Source: Spirosoma arboris
Lineage (GTDB): Bacteria; Bacteroidota; Bacteroidia; Cytophagales; Spirosomataceae
Length of the DNA: 64,000 nucleotides
Assembly (NCBI RefSeq): GCF_009754945.1
Contig: NZ_WPIN01000003.1
Coordinates: 744,001-808,000, forward strand
Reading direction: 5' to 3'
The notes under the pieces are model-generated. The model did not search any database, was not told where the DNA came from, and saw nothing but the letters and a program-made list of their open reading frames with translations. A program made the translations under genes and the position numbers. Below are positions 43,147 to 51,747 of this stretch, piece after piece. Position 1 is the first letter of the stretch. Each line of letters begins with the position of its first letter.

Positions 43147-44565
43147 ATGAACATTCGCACTCGCTTAACGCTGCTGTTTGTGCTGCTGGTCGCTTCGATC
43201 ATGCTGCTCTTTACGGTTTCTGTTTATTACTTATATGACCAGTTCAGGCAGCAGGAATTTGAACAACGGCTCGAAGAAAAAGCATTTACCACCGTACGGC
43301 TCCGCGAAGATGTAGGTGAAGTGCCCCAGGCCGATTTACCAGTGATGGTCAATGAGCAGGTTACGATTTACAATTCTAAGGGTGTGGTTTTGTATAATCA
43401 AGGTAATCAACGGCCGCATTACCCAGTAACGCCAAGTTTCCTTAGTAAAATCACACTTCATCATTCTCAATATAGTCGAATTGGCGACCTGGAAGCGGTT
43501 GGCGTTCGGCATCTTAACTCACGGGGACAAGTTTTGCTCATTGTTGCATCGGGCAATGACCGTTATGGCTTGACAAAGCTCGACCGACTCCGGGAAATTT
43601 TGTTTTCAGGATGGTTATTGAGTCTCGTGATTGTTGGTATTGCAGGCTATCTCTTTGCGACAGACGCACTCAGACCTGTAGCTGAGCTAATTGGACAGGT
43701 AAACGCTATTTCGGCCACAAATATCCATGAACGATTGCGAGTAGGACGGCAACGCGACGAACTAGCCGATTTGGCCAGTACCTTCAATGACTTGCTCAGT
43801 CGACTCGAAGAAGCGTTTGTTTTGCAAAAGAGTTTCGTTTCCCATGCTTCGCATGAGTTACGGACGCCTTTAACGGTTATGATGGGCCAGATTGAAGTGA
43901 CCCGACTATTAGCTCGCTCAACCGATGAATATGAATCTTCTTTCGATGCTTTACTCGATGAAGTTAAAAGTATGATTCGGCTCGTGAATGGCCTTCTTGA
44001 ACTGGCACGAGCCAGTTCAGACGCCGTCATGCTGAACCACCAGCCCTTGCGCATTGATGAATTACTATGGCAAGCTCAGAGCCAAGTCACGCATACAAAG
44101 CCTGACTACCAGATTGACATTGATTTTGACAATTTACCTAACCAGGAAGAAGAACTGGTTATTCTTGGTGAGGAGTCACTTCTCCAGACAGCCTTCCAGA
44201 ATCTGATGGAAAATGGCTGTAAATACTCGCCCGATGAGCGAGTATCGGTCAGAATTTCATTTGAAAGTGGCTATGTGCAACTCACATTTACTGACCAGGG
44301 CTACGGGATTCCAGAATCGGATCTACCCCATATTTTTGAGCCTTTCTACCGCTCCGAAACAACTATGACGGTAAAAGGTCATGGCATTGGCCTTGCCCTT
44401 ACAAAGCGGATCATCGAACTACACCGAGGACTAATTCGGGTTGAGTCTGTTGTTGGAAAAGGCACTAAGTTTTGGATAACTCTGCCTATTCCCTATCGTT
44501 CGGCCAAGCTTCCAGAAGCCACGTATTCTTCTGATGAACAGATAAAAACGGAGGCAACCAGTTAA
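43147..44565 (+). CDS. Sensor histidine kinase
   Basis: A 472-residue membrane kinase. TM1 about 7-30, a periplasmic sensor region of about 120 residues, TM2 about 152-173, HAMP domain (DALRPVAELIGQVNAIS), HisKA with H236 in SHASHELRTPLTVMMGQIE, and an HATPase domain with N box (NLMENGCKYSP), G1 DQGYGIPESDLP and G2 GHGIGLALTKR. All catalytic motifs are intact. It pairs with the OmpR-type regulator upstream. Confidence 0.94.
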   Translation: MNIRTRLTLLFVLLVASIMLLFTVSVYYLYDQFRQQEFEQRLEEKAFTTVRLREDVGEVPQADLPVMVNEQVTIYNSKGVVLYNQGNQRPHYPVTPSFLSKITLHHSQYSRIGDLEAVGVRHLNSRGQVLLIVASGNDRYGLTKLDRLREILFSGWLLSLVIVGIAGYLFATDALRPVAELIGQVNAISATNIHERLRVGRQRDELADLASTFNDLLSRLEEAFVLQKSFVSHASHELRTPLTVMMGQIEVTRLLARSTDEYESSFDALLDEVKSMIRLVNGLLELARASSDAVMLNHQPLRIDELLWQAQSQVTHTKPDYQIDIDFDNLPNQEEELVILGEESLLQTAFQNLMENGCKYSPDERVSVRISFESGYVQLTFTDQGYGIPESDLPHIFEPFYRSETTMTVKGHGIGLALTKRIIELHRGLIRVESVVGKGTKFWITLPIPYRSAKLPEATYSSDEQIKTEATS

Positions 44566-44622
44566 ACTGACTCATTATGTTGCTGGTACGAGTGAATTCC
44601 CGCGCCAGCAACACAATTCTCC

Positions 44623-45309
44623 CTATTTCAGCCACTTCAGCGCTTCCCCCTGTAGGTCTAGTTGGGCTTTTGGTGACGCTTGCAGCTTGAATGAATCTAT
44701 CTGTGTATTATTCAGCCAGATGCCGCTCGAATCCCCTACAGTCGCTTGCAATGATTTTACCTGATCATTGCCTAAGGCAGCAAAACTATTCTGATTCGCA
44801 ATCAATGTAAATGACTCTGAAACTGCTAGTTTACTTGTTCGTAAACGGCTTTTCCGTAACGATACAACTAGTTTATCCGTCACGAATTCACGCAATGTCA
44901 ATCGTGCGTTTTTAATCTGCATTGTTTGTGGACTGGGCAATTGTAAAACCAGCCGAACGCCAAGTTCACGCGTAGCGTCCTCGCGAGGTTCGTTTTGATA
45001 ACCCCTATCATCTGGTGTGAAGGCAACAAATACGGTATCACCTTGCTGGCGTATCCGGTAGAATTTAACCAGATCGGGATCTATTAATGCCAGAGGTTTA
45101 GCAACCGTTTTTACAACTATTATTTCTTCAGTCGGTGTGCCTTCAACAACCCAGTGTTTTGCGGTTGGCAGCGCACGTTGTACAAACTCTTGGTAGGGAT
45201 TTTTCCAGTCGATTTTCTCGAATTGCTGCTTGAGCATCACATCGGTTGCGACCATGCCAGTTAGCGTCACGAAGACAATAATGGCCAAAAGAATATAGCT
45301 TGTTTTCAT
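44623..45309 (-). CDS. Membrane-anchored protein of unknown function in ABC operon
   Basis: A 228-residue protein with one N-terminal membrane helix (YILLAIIVFVTLTGMVATDV) and a beta-rich extracytoplasmic part; the C-terminal pattern (SLQATVGDSSGIWLNNTQID) recalls GIN/adhesin-head beta-helix repeats. It overlaps the GntR-type gene by 4 nt (ATGA) and is last in a four-gene operon with an ABC transporter. Not recognised as a defined family. Confidence 0.7.
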   Translation of the reverse strand: MKTSYILLAIIVFVTLTGMVATDVMLKQQFEKIDWKNPYQEFVQRALPTAKHWVVEGTPTEEIIVVKTVAKPLALIDPDLVKFYRIRQQGDTVFVAFTPDDRGYQNEPREDATRELGVRLVLQLPSPQTMQIKNARLTLREFVTDKLVVSLRKSRLRTSKLAVSESFTLIANQNSFAALGNDQVKSLQATVGDSSGIWLNNTQIDSFKLQASPKAQLDLQGEALKWLK

Positions 45310-45683
45310 TGCGCGTTAGTTGTGGTATTTACATATGCATCATAACGTGTTTCTATTTCGCGTAGGTTAATACCCAATAGCGTTAAGTTTTTAAAGAATT
45401 GAGGCAGGTCATTCTGCAAAAACTGCTCGCGTCGAAACGTTCGAATCTTGTCCAGCGCATCTTCGGCAGAAAAATAGCCAATGCCTCGTTTATTGGCAAT
45501 AACGCCTTGCTGGCTTAAGAAATCATAGGTTCGCATGACTGTATTCGGATTCACTTCCAGTTCTGCCGCCAAATCGCGGACCGACGGAATTTTCTCACCC
45601 ACTGGCCAACGGCCTAGCAGTACCTGCTCACTTACATATTCAGCAATTTGCAGGTATATAGCTTGTTTATCTCGAAAATCCAT
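45306..45683 (-). CDS. GntR family regulator, YtrA type
   Basis: A 125-residue YtrA-type repressor: a winged helix (KQAIYLQIAEYVSEQVLLGR, KIPSVRDLAAELEVNPNTVM) and a short C-terminal dimerisation helix pair, without a ligand domain. YtrA proteins usually control an adjoining ABC transporter, as here. It is the third gene, 2 nt after the permease and overlapping the next by 4 nt. Dyads upstream of the operon are candidate operators. Confidence 0.92.
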   Translation of the reverse strand: MDFRDKQAIYLQIAEYVSEQVLLGRWPVGEKIPSVRDLAAELEVNPNTVMRTYDFLSQQGVIANKRGIGYFSAEDALDKIRTFRREQFLQNDLPQFFKNLTLLGINLREIETRYDAYVNTTTNAQ

Positions 45684-45685
45684 TG

Positions 45686-46522
45686 TTATACCTCCCGCTC
45701 TTTAAATCGAACATAGGCCGTGATATACAGCAAAATGATCGCTGTAACGCCCACTATATACCGCAATTGGCTGCTTAGTGATGTAGGCAGATTGACCATT
45801 CGATATTGATACTTATGAATAGGTGATTGGGCAATTGCTTCGGCAAATGGAAAACCACTTCTGATCGTATCTGAACCAGTCAGGCTTTGTAACAGGAAAT
45901 TATTGACGATTAAACCAAACAGGAGCAATGTAAACGCTATAATCACAATCAGCGAAAGTGTGTAACGCCGAATGAACAAGGCAAATGCCATTGTAAACGA
46001 ATGCAATATGGCCGTAAAAACCCATAATGAATCCGGGACATCACGAAGATTAATGCCATCAAAGAAAGACGTAATCTTCAGTAATCCTCCTTGCTCACGA
46101 ATCATTGCAAGTTGATCGGGGGGCCAATGACGATTATTAACGAACGCAACGCCTAGCGTGTCCAGGAAGAAAAAAAGTAGTAGATAGCTTAGCACAAATC
46201 CCACTCCAGAGATAAGCCAGACGAGGCTTATTTTCTCAAATTGAGAAGCTGGTTGCATCAGGTAATTTATCGCACGCTCCTTCTGATTTATACCTGTGAT
46301 TTGTTGTACTGTAAACATATACCAACACGGCCAGCCCAGCACAAAAAACAGGATTGACCGAATGTTTTTTACCTCAGAAGGCCAGCCCCGATATATAATG
46401 ATACCCAATACAAGTAAACAACCTATCAATAAGCTAAGGTCGGCTAATAATTGCCCCCGGTTGTCGGTGAAATACTTGCGTAGTAACCGCCCAAAGCGGC
46501 TAATTGAAAATGTCTGATTCAT
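45686..46522 (-). CDS. ABC transporter permease-like membrane protein
   Basis: A 278-residue integral membrane protein with about six transmembrane helices. It has no strong family signature of its own but lies between an ABC ATPase (4-nt overlap) and a YtrA regulator, the position of the permease in YtrA-type loci. Substrate unknown; in other bacteria such systems respond to cell-wall antibiotics. Confidence 0.78.
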   Translation of the reverse strand: MNQTFSISRFGRLLRKYFTDNRGQLLADLSLLIGCLLVLGIIIYRGWPSEVKNIRSILFFVLGWPCWYMFTVQQITGINQKERAINYLMQPASQFEKISLVWLISGVGFVLSYLLLFFFLDTLGVAFVNNRHWPPDQLAMIREQGGLLKITSFFDGINLRDVPDSLWVFTAILHSFTMAFALFIRRYTLSLIVIIAFTLLLFGLIVNNFLLQSLTGSDTIRSGFPFAEAIAQSPIHKYQYRMVNLPTSLSSQLRYIVGVTAIILLYITAYVRFKEREV

Positions 46523-47391
46523 ACGGCCGCGTACGTTGAAGTGGATGAAAATAGTTGACTAATTCGCTGTGGCTCGGCTTGAACTGTATTGAAAAGCCGC
46601 TCTAGGTCCAGTCGGCTCGGTTCACCAGACTGGTTTTCCGCTACAATCGCATACCCTCCAACAGCTCGCTCGGAGTACAATATCGGGCGACTACTATCCA
46701 GTTCAGAAACCATCCCAAACCATAGTTTTGCCGTGATTTCCTCAACGCTGGCTTTCAAAGCAACGGTCATGCGCGAACGTGATCGCTCGGCCAGAATCAC
46801 CACCGGATCGATAAGCGCTTCGAGATCCCGAATCTGATGCGTTGAAATTACTACTATCCGGCGTTCGTCTACGGCTCCCGCTACCAATCTCCGAAACTGG
46901 CTTTTTGAGGGAATATCGAGCCCATTAGTAGGTTCGTCCATGAGTAAAACGGCAGTATTGGTAGCCAGGCCAAACCCGATGAGCACTTTTTTCTTCTGGC
47001 CATACGAGAGTTCATTCAGTTTCTGATCATCGGTCAGGCCGAACTCCTGAACATAATGTTTCATCTGCGACCGATCGAAACGCGGATAAAAAGGCGCATT
47101 CGAGTCAACAAACTGCCGAATTCGTACCGGTGGCATATAAAACTCCTCGGGTACCAGAAATGTGTCTTCCAGAAACGCCGGATGACGGTCGCCGGGAACA
47201 TAATTACCTACCCGGATTGCTCCCGCTTTCGGATACAACAAGCCTGACATCAAACGCAGCAGTGTGGATTTCCCAGCTCCATTAGGGCCCAATAGTCCAT
47301 AAATTGACCCTTCCGATAGCGTTAAATCCAGTCCTTCGTAAAGTGGCCTACCCCGTTGATACCCGAACGATACTTTAGTTAGCTCGATCAT
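46519..47391 (-). CDS. ABC transporter ATP-binding protein
   Basis: A 290-residue ATPase. Walker A LLGPNGAGKSTLLRLMSGLL, Q-loop region, signature LSYGQKKKVLIGFGLA and Walker B VLLMDEPTNGLDI, with H-loop VISTHQIRDLE. The signature reads LSYGQ rather than LSGGQ, as is common for multidrug/YtrB-like ATPases. The C-terminal part beyond about 215 is an extra domain. First gene of the operon, overlapping the permease. Confidence 0.92.
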   Translation of the reverse strand: MIELTKVSFGYQRGRPLYEGLDLTLSEGSIYGLLGPNGAGKSTLLRLMSGLLYPKAGAIRVGNYVPGDRHPAFLEDTFLVPEEFYMPPVRIRQFVDSNAPFYPRFDRSQMKHYVQEFGLTDDQKLNELSYGQKKKVLIGFGLATNTAVLLMDEPTNGLDIPSKSQFRRLVAGAVDERRIVVISTHQIRDLEALIDPVVILAERSRSRMTVALKASVEEITAKLWFGMVSELDSSRPILYSERAVGGYAIVAENQSGEPSRLDLERLFNTVQAEPQRISQLFSSTSTYAAV

Positions 47392-47405
47392 ACATACAAC
47401 TGCTT

Positions 47406-47447
47406 TAGTGTATTAGTAAAATAGTACACTACAATAGTATGTATACT
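47406..47447 (-). promoter_or_regulatory. Candidate operators of the YtrA-type regulator
   Basis: Two dyads upstream of the ABC operon: TAGTGTA (47406-47412) with TACACTA (47425-47431), and AGTATGTATACT (47436-47447). They are near the expected promoter (15-56 nt before the ATG), fitting autorepression. Confidence 0.5.
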
Positions 47448-47493
47448 TATACCTACAAGTCAAGCTTTTAAGAAATTTTATTTTTTAGCGCAT

Positions 47494-47517
47494 AAAAAAA
47501 CCTCTCTATATGAGAGG
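47494..47517 (-). terminator. Terminator of the Ala/Lys-rich small gene
   Basis: Stem CCTCTC (47501-47506) with GAGAGG (47512-47517); the A run 47494-47500 reads as T on the minus strand, terminating the 47545-47781 gene. Confidence 0.75.
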
Positions 47518-47544
47518 CTTTCAACACCTTAAGCTGACTATTAA

Positions 47545-47781
47545 TTAGTTTGACGGCGTCTTCTTAGCGTCTTTCTTTAATAGTTTAGCCTCATGCTTTA
47601 CATCTTTCGCAGCATCTGCTTTTATATGGTCGTTTTCCATCTTGGCTTCCTTTTTCGCCACTTTAGCATCATGTTTTAATTCCTTTGCCTCCATTTTTGC
47701 TTCCTTTTTCGTTTTATCCTGAGCAAAAACAGAACCTGTCATTAGCAAGGCAATGACACTGGCTAACATTAGATTTTTCAT
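47545..47781 (-). CDS. Small secreted Lys/Ala/Glu-rich protein
   Basis: A 78-residue precursor with a signal peptide (cleavage about VFAQ, residue 21). The mature part is charged and repetitive (KHDAK, KKEAKMEAKELKH), predicted as a single long helix. Similar to the next minus-strand gene in layout. Function unknown; related MxKDx-repeat proteins are of unknown role. Confidence 0.7.
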   Translation of the reverse strand: MKNLMLASVIALLMTGSVFAQDKTKKEAKMEAKELKHDAKVAKKEAKMENDHIKADAAKDVKHEAKLLKKDAKKTPSN

Positions 47782-47962
47782 ATCTATTAGTAGTTAAGTT
47801 AATTGTTGTACAACTACTATATGAACCAGCTCTTGGCTAAAAGGTTGTCAGACTTTTGTCGGTTAGCATTTCGGAGGCAGTTTGTGTATATCCTGTTTAC
47901 CGACTTATATCGACCAAAATTGCTATAACAACCTTATTTCAGGCATTGTCAGCATAAAAAAA

Positions 47963-47985
47963 GCTTCCCTAGTAGGAAGCCTTTT
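47963..47985. terminator. Short bidirectional terminator
   Basis: GCTTCC (47963-47968) with GGAAGC (47975-47980), A run before and T run after. Serves the 48011-48220 gene on the minus strand. Confidence 0.7.
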
Positions 47986-48010
47986 TGTTTCACAAATAGC
48001 GTAAACGAGT

Positions 48011-48220
48011 CTAGCTCGATTTCTTTTTCATCATTTTGGCATTCTTCTTCATCATTTTAGCCGAATCGGCCATCATGCCATCGCCCGATTTTTTAGCATC
48101 ATGCTTCATCGCTTTGGCATCATGCTTCATTTTCTTCTCATCTTTCTTCGTGTCATCCTGTGCAAAAGCAACTCCCGACATTAAGAAAACCGCAATGGCA
48201 GCTATCATTAATTTTTTCAT
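48011..48220 (-). CDS. Small secreted Met/Lys/His-rich repeat protein
   Basis: A 69-residue precursor, signal peptide to about FAQD. The mature part is built from M-K-H-D-A-K-type repeats (MKHDAKAMKHDAKKSG, then MMKKNAKMMKKKSS), close to the pentapeptide MXKDX repeat pattern. The Met and His content could bind Cu+ or other metals; this is an inference. A separate promoter is likely because a terminator follows each small gene. Confidence 0.7.
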   Translation of the reverse strand: MKKLMIAAIAVFLMSGVAFAQDDTKKDEKKMKHDAKAMKHDAKKSGDGMMADSAKMMKKNAKMMKKKSS

Positions 48221-48328
48221 TAGTCTATCTAGTTTTAGTGGTTTGACTTTGCAGATAGAACTATCTATTTTTTAGAAAGTTATTAAACCTCTATTAAAAC
48301 GTTTCTGTGGGAAACCCCGAATTATTCA

Positions 48329-48655
48329 TCAATTACTTGCCTTTGGAGACCTCTTTCGACCTTTTACAGATGCAGCACCAGTTTTAACACTACTATTGGC
48401 ATCAACTTTTGCCGGGCCATTCGTTGGATTTTGAGAAGCCTGGGCTTGATCGTTTGTTAAGCCGGTTCCGGCTCCTGTGGAGGCCCCATTGGTGCCATCG
48501 TGTGTATTAGCCGCAGATGGATTTGAGCGAGCAGCGTCAGTAGCCGATACCGTTCCAGCAGACGATTTCTTGCTCCGTTTGGGTGATTTTTCCTGAGCAG
48601 TGGCTGTTCCGGCAAGGAGCAAAACTAAAGCAAGGGTTGCGAGTGAGTGTGTCAT
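48329..48655 (-). CDS. Small secreted low-complexity protein
   Basis: A 108-residue precursor with a signal peptide (about 20 residues, ending TATAQ); the mature chain is Ser/Ala/Asn/Gly-rich with basic ends (SPKRSKKSS, KGRKRSPKASN). No family recognised; likely disordered. Codon use and signal peptide support coding. Confidence 0.55.
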   Translation of the reverse strand: MTHSLATLALVLLLAGTATAQEKSPKRSKKSSAGTVSATDAARSNPSAANTHDGTNGASTGAGTGLTNDQAQASQNPTNGPAKVDANSSVKTGAASVKGRKRSPKASN

Positions 48656-48755
48656 ACGTATATATCATTTTAACGTGAGTAATACCTATAACAACTCACT
48701 CGCCTGCAATGAGTTTTATTCACAGGAAAGAATCTAAGCATATGGGCCTAAAAAT

Positions 48756-50351
48756 CTAGGCAGTCACTTTAAATTCTGACGTGAGGTGAAACTGAATATC
48801 GGGATTGTTCTGCTGGTTCATACGCAACATCCAGTCCGACTCGGCTAGAAAAACCGGATTCTGGTCCTTGTCATAAGCAATCTGGTTTCCTTTTAGTCGG
48901 ATAAATTCGGCTAGTTTAACGGGATTCTCTGCCGTAATCCAGCAGGCTTTGGTGTAGTTCAGCGGCACCCAACGGCATTTAGCACCATATTCATTTTCCA
49001 GTCGATATTGGATTACCTCAAACTGGAGTTCGCCTACTGTGCCAACGATTTTTCGGTTGCCCAGTTCAAGCGTAAATAACTGCGCTACACCTTCATCGGT
49101 CAGTTGTTGAATACCTTTATCCAATTGCTTCGACTTCATTGGATCGAGATTGACGAGTTCCTTGAAAATTTCGGGCGAAAAACTCGGAATCCCCTGAAAT
49201 TGCAAATCTTCGCCTTCGGTCAGTGTATCGCCGATTTTGAATGTACCGGTATCGTATAACCCGACTACATCACCTGGGAATCCTTCTTCCACAACGCTCT
49301 TGCTATCAGCCATAAAGCTGAACGGACTGGCAAAGCGAACATTTTTATCCAGCCGCGTATGATGATAGAATTTGTTCCGCTCAAACACGCCCGAGCAAAT
49401 CCGCAGAAACGCAATCCGGTCGCGGTGGCGGGGGTCAAGGTTAGCGTGGATTTTAAAGACAAAGCCGCTGAAATTTTTCTCATCGGGAAACACTTCCCGC
49501 TTATCGGTTGGACGAGCGATTGGTTCAGGAGAAATGTCGCAGAACCCTTCGAGCAACTCTTTCACCCCAAAATTATTCACCGCCGAGCCAAAAAATACCG
49601 GAGCCAGTTTTCCATCCAGATAAGCTTGTCGATCAAAATCGTCATAAACGCCTTCAATCAGTTCAACATCCTCACGAAGTTGAGCCGCATCGCGGGCGCC
49701 TACTTTCTCATCTAATAAATCATCGGCAAGGTCAATGGCCAGTACATCGTCTTCTACTTTCGTTTTATTAACCTTAAAGAAATATAATTTTTTCTCGATC
49801 AGGCTGTAAACTCCTTTAAAGTCAGAACCCATATTGACGGGCCAGGTCATGGGCCGTACGCGTATGTTCAGTTTCTCTTCCAGCTCGTCCAGCAGGTCGA
49901 ATGGATTGCGGCCTTCCCGGTCGAGTTTATTGATAAAAATAATAACCGGGGAATCGCGCATCCGGCAAACTTCCATGAGCCGCTCGGTTTGTTCCTCTAC
50001 TCCTTTCACGCAGTCAATAACCAGAATAACACTGTCAACAGCGGTTAGTGTCCGGTACGTATCTTCGGCAAAATCTTTGTGACCGGGCGTATCAAGAATA
50101 TTGATCTTCAGATTGTCGTACTCGAAGGTCATAACGGAGGTAGCCACAGAGATACCCCGTTGTTTCTCGATTTCCATAAAATCCGAGGTGGCCGTCTTCT
50201 TGATTTTGTTGGATTTGACGGCTCCGGCAGTCTGGATTGCTCCACCAAACAGGAGGAGTTTTTCAGTTAATGTTGTTTTCCCCGCATCGGGGTGACTAAT
50301 GATGGCAAATGTCCGCCGACGAGCGGTTTCAGCCTGTATATTGGTTTGCAT
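48756..50351 (-). CDS. prfC: Peptide chain release factor 3
   Basis: A 531-residue translational GTPase that recycles RF1/RF2. G1 [15 protein letters not shown], switch [12 protein letters not shown]3 [13 protein letters not shown]4 NKLDREG are visible, followed by the EF-G-like domains. A -7-like box (TATCTTTG) lies about 20 nt upstream. Monocistronic. Confidence 0.95.
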   Translation of the reverse strand: MQTNIQAETARRRTFAIISHPDAGKTTLTEKLLLFGGAIQTAGAVKSNKIKKTATSDFMEIEKQRGISVATSVMTFEYDNLKINILDTPGHKDFAEDTYRTLTAVDSVILVIDCVKGVEEQTERLMEVCRMRDSPVIIFINKLDREGRNPFDLLDELEEKLNIRVRPMTWPVNMGSDFKGVYSLIEKKLYFFKVNKTKVEDDVLAIDLADDLLDEKVGARDAAQLREDVELIEGVYDDFDRQAYLDGKLAPVFFGSAVNNFGVKELLEGFCDISPEPIARPTDKREVFPDEKNFSGFVFKIHANLDPRHRDRIAFLRICSGVFERNKFYHHTRLDKNVRFASPFSFMADSKSVVEEGFPGDVVGLYDTGTFKIGDTLTEGEDLQFQGIPSFSPEIFKELVNLDPMKSKQLDKGIQQLTDEGVAQLFTLELGNRKIVGTVGELQFEVIQYRLENEYGAKCRWVPLNYTKACWITAENPVKLAEFIRLKGNQIAYDKDQNPVFLAESDWMLRMNQQNNPDIQFHLTSEFKVTA

Positions 50352-50370
50352 TATTCTCAGAATCAGAAGA

Positions 50371-50378
50371 CAAAGATA
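50371..50378 (-). promoter_or_regulatory. prfC -7 box (TATCTTTG)
   Basis: On the minus strand, 20 nt upstream of the prfC ATG (50351). No clear -33 TTG. Confidence 0.5.
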
Positions 50379-50432
50379 CGGATTGAATGATGAATTCGCT
50401 GATGTGATAAGCTAACATTCACCACTCATCAT

Positions 50433-50810
50433 TTATAAGAACGCCCACAGCAATAGCGCCCAACCGACAATCATGGCAAGGCCACCGATGGGTGTAATAG
50501 CTCCCAGCCAGGTAACCCCTGTAAAACAGAGTATATAGAGCGACCCCGAAAAGATGATAACTCCACCTAAAAAGGCGTATCCTGACCAGTTGAGCAGTTT
50601 TACAATTGTTTCGTTGGTGCCAACCGTATGCATCAGTAAACCCACCAGTACCAGGGCCAGTGCGTGGTAAAACTGGTATTTAACGGCTGTTTCAAAAGTA
50701 GCAGCCCGTCCCGATGCATCGAGCATCACCCGTAATGCATGTGCCCCAAACGCACCTAACGCGACCCCTAATAAACCTAAAACAGCACCTGCCTGAATGA
50801 AGAATTTCAT
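50433..50810 (-). CDS. DUF423 family membrane protein
   Basis: A 125-residue protein with four membrane helices; AGAVLGLLGVALGAFGAHAL and KYQFYHALALVLVGLL are diagnostic of DUF423 (YwdK-like). The ATG at 50810 is used: a longer frame from 50858 translates the inverted repeat upstream and is not protein. Function unknown. Confidence 0.88.
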   Translation of the reverse strand: MKFFIQAGAVLGLLGVALGAFGAHALRVMLDASGRAATFETAVKYQFYHALALVLVGLLMHTVGTNETIVKLLNWSGYAFLGGVIIFSGSLYILCFTGVTWLGAITPIGGLAMIVGWALLLWAFL

Positions 50811-50814
50811 ATAC

Positions 50815-50903
50815 TTTTTTGTCATGCTGACGAAGGAAGCATCTTCTGATGAGATCATTTATATAGCTAGCGAAGATGCTTCCTTCGTCAGCATGACAAA
50901 AAA
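50815..50903. repeat. Perfect 32-bp inverted repeat (REP-like)
   Basis: Arms 50815-50846 and 50872-50903 are fully complementary around a 25-nt centre. It occupies the whole spacer between yggS and the DUF423 gene. Its GTCATGCTGACGAAGGAAGC core looks like a dispersed palindromic repeat of Bacteroidota, by recollection; copy number in this genome is unknown. Confidence 0.88.
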
Positions 50904-50906
50904 CAG

Positions 50907-51566
50907 TCAGTTTCTATTTCCAAAAATAGCGCTCCCCACTCGAACCATCGTACTACCTTCTTCGAGAGCAATGCGGTAATCGCTACTCATACCCATCGAC
51001 AGTTCGTGAAATTGGACATAAGGGCTCTGAATTTCAGCTAGTTTATCAAACAGTTGTTTCAACCCTCGAAACTCCTGCCGAATCTGGCCTTCATTATCCG
51101 TATTGGTAGCTAATCCCATTAAACCAATAAGGCGTATGTTAGAAAGATCGTTCAATTCGGGTGCTCTAAGCAGCATTTCGGCTTCAGCAGGTGAAAGCCC
51201 AAACTTAGTTTCCTCGTCGGCAATGTAAATCTGCAAAAGACAATCAATGATCCGATTCTGTTTCGCGGCCTGTTTATTAATCTCCTGCAATAGTTTCAGG
51301 CTATCGACCGAATGGATAAGTGTCACAAAGGGGGCAATGTATTTGACCTTATTGCTCTGCAAATGTCCAATTAGATGCCACTCCACATCGGCAGGCAGTT
51401 GAGGCTGTTTATCAACCATTTCCTGCACTTTATTCTCCCCAAACCGTTTACAGCCGGCATCGTACGCTTCCTGTAACAATGAAACCGGTTTTGTTTTAGT
51501 GACAGCAATCAATTTGGCTTTACCCGCTAATTCACTCTCAATCAGGCGAATCGTTTCAGCAATCAT
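50907..51566 (-). CDS. yggS: YggS-type PLP homeostasis protein
   Basis: A 219-residue fold-III PLP-binding protein. PLP Lys in LIAVTKTKPVSLLQEAYDAG, then RFGENKVQEMVDK and the C-terminal LSMGMSSDYRIALEEGSTMVRVGSA-type motif. The ATG at 51566 is supported by a -7 box at 51612-51619 upstream; the alternative ATG at 51614 lies inside this promoter. Confidence 0.94.
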   Translation of the reverse strand: MIAETIRLIESELAGKAKLIAVTKTKPVSLLQEAYDAGCKRFGENKVQEMVDKQPQLPADVEWHLIGHLQSNKVKYIAPFVTLIHSVDSLKLLQEINKQAAKQNRIIDCLLQIYIADEETKFGLSPAEAEMLLRAPELNDLSNIRLIGLMGLATNTDNEGQIRQEFRGLKQLFDKLAEIQSPYVQFHELSMGMSSDYRIALEEGSTMVRVGSAIFGNRN

Positions 51567-51611
51567 CCTATTCAATGTAGTGGTCTTAAGCAACCGTTTG
51601 TTAATATTGTG

Positions 51612-51619
51612 CAAAGATA
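51612..51619 (-). promoter_or_regulatory. yggS -7 box (TATCTTTG)
   Basis: Minus strand, 45 nt upstream of the ATG at 51566. Overlaps the longer alternative start at 51614 and thus rules it out. Confidence 0.55.
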
Positions 51620-51747
51620 GGTTTGAGAACTACGTAGAAACCTGTAGTTTTTGGCCAAAATTCATGAGAGCCACTAGGTTAATGCAATAATTTCTCTACT
51701 ACTTTGGTTTTGGTAACGATTAAATGAATACCCCATCCTCGTAATTT

